In this document: positions 11,105 to 20,976 of the stretch, in pieces
Position numbering within the stretch: the stretch's first letter is position 1
Layout: the number at the start of each line of letters is the position of its first letter
Source: Voacanga thouarsii
Lineage: Eukaryota; Streptophyta; Magnoliopsida; Gentianales; Apocynaceae
Assembly (NCBI GenBank): GCA_026120185.1
Contig: JANUWF010002125.1
Coordinates: 682,001 to 746,000 of the forward strand
DNA: 64,000 nucleotides
Direction of reading: 5' to 3'
Translations under genes and position numbers: made by a program
The notes under the pieces: generated by a model
Databases searched by the model: none
Told to the model about the DNA's origin: nothing
What the model saw: the letters and a program-made list of their open reading frames with translations, nothing else

Positions 11105-11897
11105 ATGTCAACGAACTTGAACTTACGTAGCATCTCAGAAACCAACAAGTTAAAACTATCTCGACTGGTATAGAAATTTGAGAATCATTCTCAAATCAGA
11201 AAAGTTGCTCTACGTGCTAGATGCTCCTATTCCACCACCAGCAGCCCAAGATGCTCATGCTGATGAGCATGCTGTCCATTGAAGGCACAAGGTGGATAGT
11301 GATACAACATCATCTATTATGCTGTCATCAATGACTCCTGAGTTGAAAAAACAGCATGAGCATATGGATGCCCAATCGATCATTTTACATCTTCGAGAGC
11401 TGTTTGATGCCCAAGCTAGAACTGAGAGATATGAGATCTAAAAGCAACTATTTCGTTGCAAAATGGCAGAGGGTTCTTCTGTGGCCACTCATGGGCTGAA
11501 GATGCTAGGCTTGATCGAGAAGCTTGGAGCTCTCGGGTTTGCAATAGATCATGAATGAAGTGTTGACTTAATACTATAATCATTGCCTAATAGTTTCTCA
11601 CAATTTGTGATTAACTATCAGATAAACAAGATTGTGTCCACCATTTCTGAATTGATCAATCTTCTCAAAACAGCGGAGTTCTCTATAAAGAAGGATTCCA
11701 ATACGGTTTTAATGGTAGAATCTTCCTCTTCTAAGAAGAACGTTCAAAAGAAGAAGAAGAAGGCTCCTATAAAGCTTAAAGGTGGTGTGAACAAGAAGGA
11801 TGTAGCTACTAAAGGCCTATGCCATCATTGTAGGAAGATGTGCCACTGGAGGTGCAACTGCAAAGCCTACTTGGAGACCATCAAAGACAAGAAGTAG
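11105..11897 (+). pseudogene. COPIA gag pseudogene (element B)
   Basis: The start codon at 11105 opens MSTNLNLRSI, the usual start of this copia gag. A stop follows after about 22 codons, then at least one frameshift and several nonsense codons. The UBN2-type gag body is recognisable around 11380-11570 (LRELFDAQARTERYE, KMAEGSSVATH). A lysine-rich linker and a CCHC knuckle, CHHCRKMCHWRCNC, lie near 11820-11860. The knuckle spacing CX2CX4HX4C is intact, although the usual glycine is replaced. Gag would form the virus-like particle in the cytoplasm. The frame closes at TAG 11895-11897. The gene cannot make a full Gag. Confidence 0.85.
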
Positions 11898-11959
11898 AAG
11901 GAGAAGCTTACAAGCACTTCTACTTCTTCTCCAGGTATATTTATAATTGAGATAAATAC

Positions 11960-12668
11960 CGCCTTTAGAAATGAGATATGGGTATTAGATACCGGATGTG
12001 TATCTCATTTGTGCAATAACTTGTAGGGACTAAAGAGCAGTATAAAGCTAGAAAAAGGCGATGTGGACCTACGTACTGCAAGTGGGGCAAAGGTTGCTAC
12101 ACTTGCTGTGGGGACATACGAGCTGAACTTGCCTTTGGGATTAATTTTAGAACTGCAAAACTATTATTTTGTACCAGTTTTAATGAAAAACATTATCTTA
12201 GTTGCGTGTTTAGACTTTTATGGATTTCATTTGATATTTAAGAATAAATGTTATTCTTTTTCATTGAATGATATTCACTATGGTTCAGCAACTTTGGTTA
12301 ATCGTTTATATATTCTAGACTTGGATAATCCAGTTCTCAATATAAATAATAAGAAACCTAAGATAGATAACTACAACACTTCTTACTTATGGCATTGTCG
12401 TTTGGGCTATGTAAACGAAAATCGTATTACTATGTTGCACAAGCTTAGTGACTTATGGTCATTTGATTATGAATCATATGGCACAACCGAGTCTTGTTTA
12501 CTAGGTAAACTGACTAAAACTCATTTTCCAAGAAAAGGCGAACATGCCAAAGATTTATTAGAACTTATACATTCTGATGTATGTGGCCTAATGTCAATAC
12601 AAGCAAGAGGAGGTTACAACTATTTCAAAACCTTTATCGATGACTTTTTACTATACGGGTATTTGTAA
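11960..12668 (+). pseudogene. COPIA protease and integrase N-terminal part, broken
   Basis: After gag, the segment WVLDTGCVSHLC (about 11975-12010) is the aspartic protease site, with DTG retained. A TAG follows near 12024. From 12063 the frame is open for 201 codons and covers the rest of the protease and the start of integrase. The zinc-binding HHCC domain is visible as LWHCRLGYVN and TESCLLGK. Compared with the usual pattern, the second His is Tyr and the first Cys is lost. The first catalytic Asp of the integrase core is kept in HSDVCG. A stop at 12666-12668 breaks the core after the conserved FIDDF. Confidence 0.85.
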
Positions 12669-12671
12669 TTA

Positions 12672-13268
12672 ATGAAATACAAATCTGAGGCATTTGAAAA
12701 GTTTAAAGACTTCATGAATGAAATAGAGAAATAACTTGGCAAAAGTATTAAGATTCTAAGATCTAATCCAGGAGGAGAATACTTGAGCCAAGAGTTTCTG
12801 AGTTATCTTAGAGATAATGGGATATTATCTAAATGGACTCCACCACATACACTTCAACATAACGGTGTATCTGAGAAAAGGAATCGAAACCTTCTAGACA
12901 TGGTATGGACCATGATGGCTTCCGCAGACCTGCTAAAATCATTTTGGGGGCATGCACTAGAGACTTCTGTTTATATACTGAACATAGTTCCAACAAAATC
13001 GGTTGATACTACCCCATTTGAGATGTTCTTTGGTAAGAGACCAAAGTTATCTCACTTACGAGTATGGGGTTGTCCTGCCTTTGTTAAAAGGCCACAGTCA
13101 GACAAACTTGATAGTAAGTCTGACAAGTGTTTGTTTATGGGATATCAGAAAGAATCTTTCGGATATTACTTCTATCTACCCTCTAAAAACAAATTGTTTG
13201 TTTCAAAGCATGCCGTCTTCTTAGAGAAGGAGCACATGCCCAAAGGGGATAGTGGGTGTAAAGATTGA
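12672..13268 (+). pseudogene. COPIA integrase core and C-terminal part, broken
   Basis: Continues the integrase core after the break. A TAA interrupts near 12733 and the frame then runs to TGA at 13268. The second catalytic position reads RSNPGGEY where functional copies have an Asp, a D-to-N loss. The catalytic Glu is kept in NGVSEKRNRN. The downstream GKRPKLSHLRVWGCPAFV and the GYQKESFGYYFY segments are the normal integrase C-terminal region. Integrase would insert the cDNA into the chromosome; with the zinc-domain and Asp losses this copy should be inactive. Confidence 0.85.
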
Positions 13269-13385
13269 ATATAGTAAAGTTCATGAAATTAAACAAACGA
13301 GGATCAACCGTCTAACCCCACATCTATTGAGAGAACAGATGAACCTTCTAATCCACAAGAACCTCGTAGATCTAGTAGGATACAT

Positions 13386-14242
13386 GTGGCACTTGAGAGA
13401 TATGGATTCCTTATTAGTGATCATAATGACGTATTGCTCATACATGAAAATGAGCCTACTACCTACAAGGATGTTCTGAATAGTTCAGAATCTAACAAAT
13501 GGCTTGAGGCCATGAAGTCAGAGATGGATTCCATGTACGACAACCAAGTATGGACTTTGGTTGATCCAACCAAAGAAATTAAACCTATTGGGTACAAGTG
13601 GGTTTTCAAGAAGAAAATTGACATAGATAGTAACTTAGTTACCTATAAAGCACGACTAGTGGCGAAGGGTTATCATCAATAACATGATATTAACTATGAT
13701 GAAACCTTGTAGCCATGTTGAAATCCATCAGGATACTCCTAGCCATTGCTGCTCATTATGATTATGAGATTTGGCAAATGGATGTGAAAACAGCTTTCCT
13801 AAATGTAAATCTGACTGAGGAAGTATATATGACACAACCTGAGGGTTTCACATCCAGTGATGGCACAAAAGTGTGTAAGCTGCAAAGGTTTATTTATGGA
13901 CTTAAGCAAGCTTCTAAGAGTTGGAACATCTGTTTTGATAAAACAATCAAAGAGTTTAGTTTCATTGAAAACATGGATGAACCTTGTGTATACAAGAAGT
14001 TTAGTGGGAGTGCAATCGTTTTCTTATTACTTTATATAGATAACATATTGCTAATAGGAAACGATATACCTGTCTTGCAAACGGTTAAAGTTTGGTTGTC
14101 CAAACAATTCTCCATGAAAGACCTTGGAGAAGCAACCTATATTCTCGGAATAAGGATCTATAGAGATAGATCCAAGAGGTTGCTAGGTCTTTCGCAGTCT
14201 ACATACATAGATAACATGCTAAAGAGGTTTAGAATGGATTAA
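13386..14242 (+). pseudogene. COPIA reverse transcriptase, broken
   Basis: RT begins around 13386 with SNKWLEAMKSEMDSM and VWTLVDP, then YKWVFKKK and YKARLVAKGY. A TAA at 13681 and a small deletion or frameshift before 13715 interrupt it. The second part reads MLKSIRILLAIAA, QMDVKTAFLN (first catalytic Asp kept) and YGLKQASKSW. The catalytic YVDD box reads YIDN (near 14035-14046), so one of the two essential aspartates is Asn. A stop at 14240-14242 ends it after LKRFRMD. Order and motifs match copia RT. It would copy element RNA into DNA in the particle; this copy should not. Confidence 0.88.
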
Positions 14243-14293
14243 TCAAAAAAGGGATTCTTACCCATATCACATGGTGTAAGCCTTTTAAGGTCG

Positions 14294-14836
14294 ATGTCTT
14301 TTAAGACACAAGTTGAAAGGGAACACATGAGTAAGATTCCATATTCCTCGACAGTTGGATCTATCATGTACGCTATGATATGTACTAGGCCTGATGGATC
14401 TTGTACTCTCAGTTTGATGAGAAGATACCAATCTGACCCTTGTGAGGGTCATTGGGCGGCTGTAAAGAACATTCTTAAGTACTTACGAAGAACTAAGGAT
14501 ATGTTCTTAGTATATGGAGAAGGTGATTTGAAAATAAACGGGTATACTGATGCCAGTTTTCAATCTGACAAAGATAATTTCAAATCAAAATCTGGCTACG
14601 TGTTTACGTTGTGTGAATGGGCAATAAGTTGGAAAAGTTCCAAACAAGAGACTATTATTAACTCTATGACAGAAGCTGAGTACATAGTTGCTTCTGAAGT
14701 AGCTAATGAAATAAAGATAGAGAGAGTTCCCGCGGATGAAAACTTAGCTGACCCGCTTACGAAAGCACTATCCCAAAAGAAACATGATTGTCATGTTAAG
14801 TCATTCGATATTAGATACAAGAATGATTGGCTCTAG
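14294..14836 (+). pseudogene. COPIA RNase H domain with internal deletion
   Basis: The open frame ends at TAG 14834-14836. It opens in the RT-RNase H connection (KIPYSSTVGSIMYAM) and continues with GYTDASFQSD (catalytic Asp), SWKSSKQ and TEAEY (catalytic Glu). It then jumps from ASEVANE straight to IKIERVPADENLADPLTKAL. About 50 residues normally lie there, including the CDN box with a third catalytic Asp and the SKHV stretch. The deletion keeps the frame. The 2867-3064 fragment of the neighbouring unit retains the right half of the missing part. The polypurine tract and LTR2 follow within 15 bp. Confidence 0.87.
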
Positions 14837-14837
14837 T

Positions 14838-14850
14838 GCAAGTGAGAGTT
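14838..14850 (+). other. Polypurine tract of COPIA element B
   Basis: GCAAGTGAGAGTT lies immediately before the LTR TG. The equivalent upstream of LTR1 is AAGTGGGAGTT (3068-3078). Confidence 0.75.
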
Positions 14851-16578
14851 TGTTAGTGTTGTGCTCTAGAGGCAATTACATGAACATTATATATGACACA
14901 TTTCTTTTAATAAAAGGCATTATTTATCTTACAGATTTTTTTTTGTTTACTTTATGTAATATAACTATTCGATAAAGCCCCTAGCACAACACTGTGTCAA
15001 GGAAATCATGATAGAGATCATGGTATGAGATTCCTACTATACTTAATGGTGTTAGTATTTAAATAGTCCCTAGTCATAGTATTAATGAGACAGGACATCA
15101 TTAATACGTTAAAACTAGCATGTGTTAGACTTCCTGATTTGATTAGGTGGTGGTTCTCATAACCGTGAGTATTGAGATACTCAAAGTTAACACAAGGATG
15201 CTTGTAAATGGAAAAAGTTCATTGGATGTCCTAGCTTTAAGATAATCACAAGGATAACTATCTAGTGCCAGTGATATAATCTCAATATAGTAAACGTGCA
15301 AGCGTCCTTAGACTTGAGATCTCCAAGGTACTTTGTTTGCTGAGCTTTGTACTTTGATTCCAATCTCTAGAGCTCAATTGAGGGCCGCCTATAGGATGGA
15401 TATTGGGTACATTGTGAGATAAACGAAAGTCGTTGAGAGGGTCAATAAAGGATTCACCATTCCTAAAAGTAGGGGCGAATATCTCACGGCCACTTGTAGG
15501 AATTACTACCCGAAAAGTCCTTGGCCAAGGCAATTGTGTATTGGAAATAGTTCCAATAGATACACATCTAGAGTAGTGGGTTCCTGGTACAAGCACTCTT
15601 GTATTTGGGCCAGAATTATTTCTGGAGGGAGTTGGCACTAATTTCGTACTCCAAACTAATTGAGATATTGTATGGTGAAAGGAGTTAATTGTACTGAAGT
15701 TTGTTATTGAAGGGTTCATGTCAAATAACTTGACATCCTGGACATTTAGGTGGTCATGATGTGTTGCTAGATACCACTCATGATCTGGGAATATGGGTTT
15801 ATTAATTGATGAATTAACAAACCAATCCTAATTAGAATTAATAGGATTAATTCTAATTAATTATAGATTATTAATCTCAAAGACATGTGGATAAATTCAT
15901 GTTCCCTATCAATTGACCGGGAAACCTAATAGGTCACACATAATAAAGGATTATATACTTAAGATGTTATTTAATAACATTGTGGGGTTAATTGAGGGAA
16001 AGAGATGTTGTAGTGGACAAATTATAATTAGTTATAATTTGTGGTACAAGTTGTAATTGTGAGAACTTGATGTTTCCAATTATAATTAGGGAACTCTAAT
16101 TGTTTTAGAATTCCAGATCTTCAGTGTTTTTTTGGTTTTATGATGGTATAATCGAAAACCCTAAGGGTGATTCATGTGAGAAAAACTGCAGCCATATAAA
16201 CCTTCTCTTCTTCTTCTTCTTCTTCTTCTTTCTTTTTTTGATCTTGAAAATAGAACCCTAGCCGCCATTATTGTTTCTGCTAACATAGAAATTTTGGTGC
16301 TTGAGTATTCCTCTGTGTGGATTACTGTTAGAGATAATCACGCACTGTGACTATAGTGGTTAGACGTTCAACTCATGTGGAGGTTGATCACGAGGATTGC
16401 TAGATCGCGCCTCAACTTGAAAAAGAAAATATTGTTCTTCGGACGATCACCTAATGGTAAAAAGCTGTTACCTTTACTATTTTTATGTCTTGTTTTCCAC
16501 ACATAGATGGGTCCTGGGTGGGTATCTCATTTTTTTTTTCGTTGTGCCGTACAGGATATGAGCCAGAGATGCCCAACA
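14851..16578 (+). repeat. COPIA LTR2 (3' LTR of element B, 1728 bp)
   Basis: The LTR is complete and uninterrupted, from TGTTAGTGTTGTGC to GATGCCCAACA. It has a TATA-like CCATATAAACC near 16192, followed by a CTT tract (16203-16231). It is the reference for reading LTR1 and LTR3. It is followed without a spacer by another, 5'-truncated LTR. ORFs on the minus strand here are shadows repeated in LTR1. Confidence 0.85.
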
Positions 16579-17094
16579 ATCGGACTTCATTAATGCATTA
16601 AGACTAGCATGTGTTAGACTTCCTGATTTGATTAGGCGATAGTTCTCATATCCGTGAGTATTGAGATACACAAAGTTAACACATGGATGCTTCTTAATGG
16701 AACAAGTTCATTGAATGACTTACCTTTGAGATAATTACATGGATAACTATAGGGTTGGGTTGGGTTTGGTTTTTTAATTTTTGAACCCAACCCAAATATT
16801 TTGATTTCAAAATTTTAAACCCAAACCAAACTATTTAAAATTTCAAACCGTCGGTTTGGGTTAGTTCGGTTTAGTTTGGTTTGGTTTGATCGGTTTGTAC
16901 ATAATTTACTAAGTAAGGTCTTAATCTCCCACTTAGAACATACTTCTAATTTTATAAACAAAATATGTATTTGAGACATACTAACAAAAGGTAATATGAA
17001 AAGCATCAAGCATATGAGTACATGACCACATAGTATCAAATTAGTCTACTAGCAAAGGTAGCAAAAAATGATAAATACTGAAAATCCCTCCTAG

Positions 17095-17271
17095 GCATTT
17101 GCTTGGACTGCTGATATGACTAGTCTGGATATGAAAGACAAATTTCAATCACCAACAACTGGAGTTGTTTCTCCAAAAGCCTTAGCTACTTTAGTGTATG
17201 AAGAGTTTGAAAATTCTACAATGAATAAATATAGTCAAGTATCACAATTAAAAAAGAATGATTTAAATTAA
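17095..17271 (+). pseudogene. Possible captured exon in the hAT element, unrecognised
   Basis: A frame of 58 codons runs from just after a pyrimidine-rich stretch ending CTAG (an acceptor-like site) to TAA at 17269-17271. Phrases such as SPTTGVVSPKALATLVYEEF have an ordinary protein-like composition, unlike the surrounding AT-rich noise. I do not recognise the family. It has no start codon at its left edge, consistent with an internal or last exon. It could be chance. Confidence 0.35.
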
Positions 17272-17542
17272 TCTCAATACATTATTTACTATTTATAAAC
17301 CAAATAGAGCTCTTTGTAAAGATCATAAATAGACAAAAAATAACATTAAACAATACCAACAAGAATATCATCATCCATATGATACTAATTCATTTTCAGT
17401 TGTAAAAATCCCAAACTTAACAATACTACAAAGTATTACAAAAACAATCTGATTAGCGATTAGCGATTTTCCAACTAATTACCACCAAAATCAGAAATGC
17501 AATGCTCGATCAAATTACCAAGATAGGTATTAAGAAACTCAC

Positions 17543-17677
17543 TGTGATGACCACACCACCTCCTGCCTTTAGGCCCAAAGTCAAACCCAGTGACTTGTCA
17601 ACTTCAACTTCAATGTTCTTTAAAGTAGTTGTTCTTGCTGTGATCTCAAGGCCTTTTCTTACTTTGATACTCTCCAT
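17543..17677 (-). pseudogene. Captured exon resembling a plant PDZ/rubredoxin-like protein
   Basis: Read on the minus strand from ATG at 17677, 45 codons end exactly at a consensus donor GTGAGT (17542-17537). The segment contains EVEVDKSLGLTLG and GGGVVIT. From memory this resembles the PDZ-like part of chloroplast rubredoxin-domain proteins of the ENH1 type; the match is unverified. A clean exon end inside a transposon suggests capture of a host gene fragment from genomic DNA with its intron, as in Pack-type elements. The plus-strand ORF over the same bases is taken to be its shadow. Confidence 0.5.
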
Positions 17678-19231
17678 CAAGAAAATTTTTGAGATGACCC
17701 TTTAAGCATCTTGAATTGATAGCCCTTAAAAACTCGATTTTTGTATGACAAGTACAAAAAATACAAGTCAAACACATTTCTTGGACAAAAATGATGATCA
17801 TACAATTACACATTTATCCTATATACCAAGAATAGGAAGTAAGGACTGATGAGCATTGGAGATGGACTTCAATTAGTTTTGAAGGAGACTTTCTTTTCAT
17901 AGACAACATCGTAGTAGAGCAAGAGGAGGATGGACTTGGAGATCTCAGATCAGCGGCGCAGTAGCAGAACAACATAAACAACTGAACGAGAGAGAGAGGC
18001 CTGTGACCTTGAAGTGATTTTATCTAAAAGGATATTTAGATTTTTGTGTTTGCTTGATTTTATTTTTTTATTTTTTAATGTTTTAATATATTTTTTAAAA
18101 TTAAATAAATTTAATTAATTATATTGGTTCGGGTTGGGTTGGGTTGGGTTATATAATTTAAAAAACCCGAACTAAATTATCGGTTCTTAATTTTCTTAAC
18201 CTAACCTAACCCAAACCAACCCAAAAAATCAAAATTTGGGTTAGGTTGGGTTGGGTCGGTCATGTTGGTTTAGGTTTTGATTTTCTTGAACAGCCCTAGA
18301 TAAGTATTTAGTGCCAGTGATATAATTTCAATACGGCAAATGTACAAGTATCCTTAGACTTGAGATCTCCAAGTTACTTTGTTTGTTGAGCTTTGTACTT
18401 TGATTCCAATATCTGGAGCTCGATCGAGGGCCACCTATGGGATGGATATTAGGTACATTGTGAGGTAAACGAAAATAGTTGATAGAATAAATAAATGATT
18501 CACCACTCCTAATTGTAGGAGCAAATATCTCACGGCCACTTATAGGAATTAGTACTCGAAAAGTCCTTAGCTAAGCCATATATGTATTGGAAATAATTAC
18601 AATTGATACACATCTAGAGTAGTGCGTTCCTGGTACAAGTACTATTGTATTTCGGACTAGAATTAATTCTGGAGGGAGTTGGCACTAATTCCGTACTCCA
18701 AACTGAATGAGATATTGTATGGTGAAATGAGTAAATTGCACTGTAGTTTGTCATTGAAGGGTTCATGTTAAGCCACTTGACTTCCTAGACTCTTGGGTGG
18801 TTATGATGTGTTGCTAGATATCGCTCCTGATCTGGGAATATGGGTTTATTTATTGATGGTTAATAAACCAATCCTAATTAGAATTAATAGGATTATTTCT
18901 AATTAATTATGTATTATTAATCTCAAAGACGTTTGGATTAATTCATGTACGCTACCAATTGACCAGGAAACCTAATAGGTTACACACAATAGAGGATTAT
19001 ATACTCAAGATGTTATTTGATAATATAGTAGGGTTAATTGCGAGAAAGAGAAGTTATTGTGGACGAATTATAATTAGTTATAATTTATGGTTCAAATTGT
19101 AATTGTGAGAACTTGATGGTTCCAATTACAATTAGGGAATTCTAATAGGATTAGAATTCTCAATTTTTGGTAGGGTTTTTTATGTTATATGATGATATGG
19201 CCGCCAACCCTAGCTGTGAGGAATACATACG

Positions 19232-19294
<63 letters not shown>

Positions 19295-19632
19295 GCTAAA
19301 AGCATGAAGAACCCTTGCCGCCATCTTTTTCTGCTAGCACAGGAAATTTCGGTGCTTGAGTATTCCTCTATGTGGATTACTGCTAGAGATAATCACACAC
19401 TATGATTATAGTGGTTAGACATTCAACTCTCGTGGAGTTTGATCAAGAGGATTGCTGGATCGTGCCTTAACTTGAAGAAGAAATTTTGTTCTTCAGACGA
19501 TCAAACAAAGGCAAAAAGTTGTTACCTTTATTATCTTTATGTCATGTTTTCCACACATAGGCAGGTTCTATGATGGCATCTCGTTTTATTTTTTGCTGCG
19601 TCGTATACTATATGAGCTTGAAATACCCAACA

Positions 19633-20976
19633 ATTTGAGGTTATTTTAAGATACTTTTGTTGTAATAACTAGGCATATTCTTCCTATTTGATATTTTGCT
19701 TGTAAAAGATGTTTTTGACAAATTTGTGTAGACTTGAGCTAATTTCGAGCAAAAATGTGAAATTTTCAGAACAGACCTAGTGCCAGGCCCAGCCAAGGGA
19801 CCAGGCGTCGGGTGCATTCTAGTTCAACAACAAAAACAAAGAAGAACAAAATAGACTTGGCGCTAGGTGGGCCGACTGGACCCAGTGCCAGCTCCACTCT
19901 GCCCAGAGGCGGTTGTGCACGAATTTGGTATTTTTCAAAGGATTTTGGTATTTTCTAAATTCTACTCATAATAGACTTCTCAAGCAACAAATTTTATTAT
20001 CAAGAAGGCTTATAAATATAAGAAAAACACAAGAGAGGGGGGTGATTTGAAAGATCCAAGTTAGCTACTCAATCACCACTCAAATGAGCATTGTTCAAAA
20101 GAGGTTTTCAAAAGAAGAAGAAGGGCTTATCTATGAGTTTTATCTTTTAACCTTTGCTAACTTTTCAAGAACAATGATGTGCTTAATGTTTTGGTTGTAA
20201 TTGGATATTATTTTGGATATTATGATTTTAAGTTAATTTCAACTTTTGATCAATTGATTTGTGTTCTTGCTACTTGATTACTTGTTTTTCTTATGGAGTT
20301 GGTTGATTGAATTTTGTTATTGACTTGCTTGAAAAAGATATTGATAATGACTTCAATTAATTAATTTCATATTTGTTATCTCTTAACTTGCTTGAAAAAG
20401 GGATTAATTGGTTAGAACAATGGTAATCAAATATTGGTTAATGATTGCTAGAATATGGATTCATTGACTAGTTTCATTTTTTTAAATCATCTAGAATATA
20501 GGTGTTTATGTGACGATTGATTTTAATGCATATTTTGGGTAAATTGGTTGACACATAATATGTTCACTAATTTAAGTAGAAGATAATGATTACATGGACT
20601 GCAAACGAAGTGGATCTATATTAAATCCTTCATGATGCCAAGATGACAATTGATTGTGATGAATGCTAAGTGATTCAACATTATGTTTTCAGGATAATCA
20701 TCTAGTTACATGAATTTGCATCCTTGAGTTTTATCTATTTTGTCTTTATTTATTTTCCTTTTTATTCTCTTCTTATTTTATTGGCTAAACAACAAAAATT
20801 TGGGTAAAGTAAGGTGGGAGCCTAAGTTCTCATGGATTCGATACTTGCTATTTTCTATACAATATGATGACTATACTTACCCGTATGTATGGTTTTAGTA
20901 GTTGTCATTTTAATTAAAGCTTGATTGATTGTGTAATTTGTTGGTAATATTTTCTACACTAAAAAAACACGCATCA
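19633..20976 (+). repeat. X LTR, 5'-truncated, first of a tandem pair
   Basis: Starts inside the X LTR at the TTTGAGGTTATTTT region, directly after COPIA LTR3, and ends ACACGCATCA. It contains GC-rich modules (19765-19905) upstream of a TATA-like TTATAAATATAAG (20004-20016). No ORF is supported. Confidence 0.75.

Larger units (their letters stand above)
16742..18306. mobile_element. Non-autonomous hAT transposon with 8-bp TSD
   Basis: The element spans 16750-18298 (1549 bp), flanked by GATAACTA (16742-16749) and GATAAGTA (18299-18306), an 8-bp duplication with one mismatch. The ends are TAGGGTTG and CAGCCCTA, imperfect inverted repeats of the TAGGGYTG type. Many subterminal GGGTTGG and CCCAACC copies lie at both ends. 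It interrupts a copia LTR, so the excised target is readable from LTR2. No transposase is encoded. Two internal stretches look like captured gene exons. Confidence 0.85.
16579..19632 (+). repeat. COPIA LTR3, 5'-truncated and split by a hAT element
   Basis: Blocks 16579-16749 and 18299-19632 align with LTR2 from about its position 240 to its end. The LTR ends TACCCAACA. There is no internal region between LTR2 and LTR3. A long CT tract occupies 19235-19289, where LTR2 has a CTT tract. Confidence 0.8.

Noticed and set aside
15282..15719. 145-codon minus-strand ORF, also partly at 8229-8438
   Set aside because: It recurs only because it lies in the COPIA LTR, antisense to the element; LTR3 and the solo LTR break it.
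16750..16870. GGGTTGGGTT repeats resembling telomere sequence
   Set aside because: The units are irregular and confined to both ends of the hAT element, where they are subterminal repeats; the plant telomere unit TTTAGGG is not repeated.
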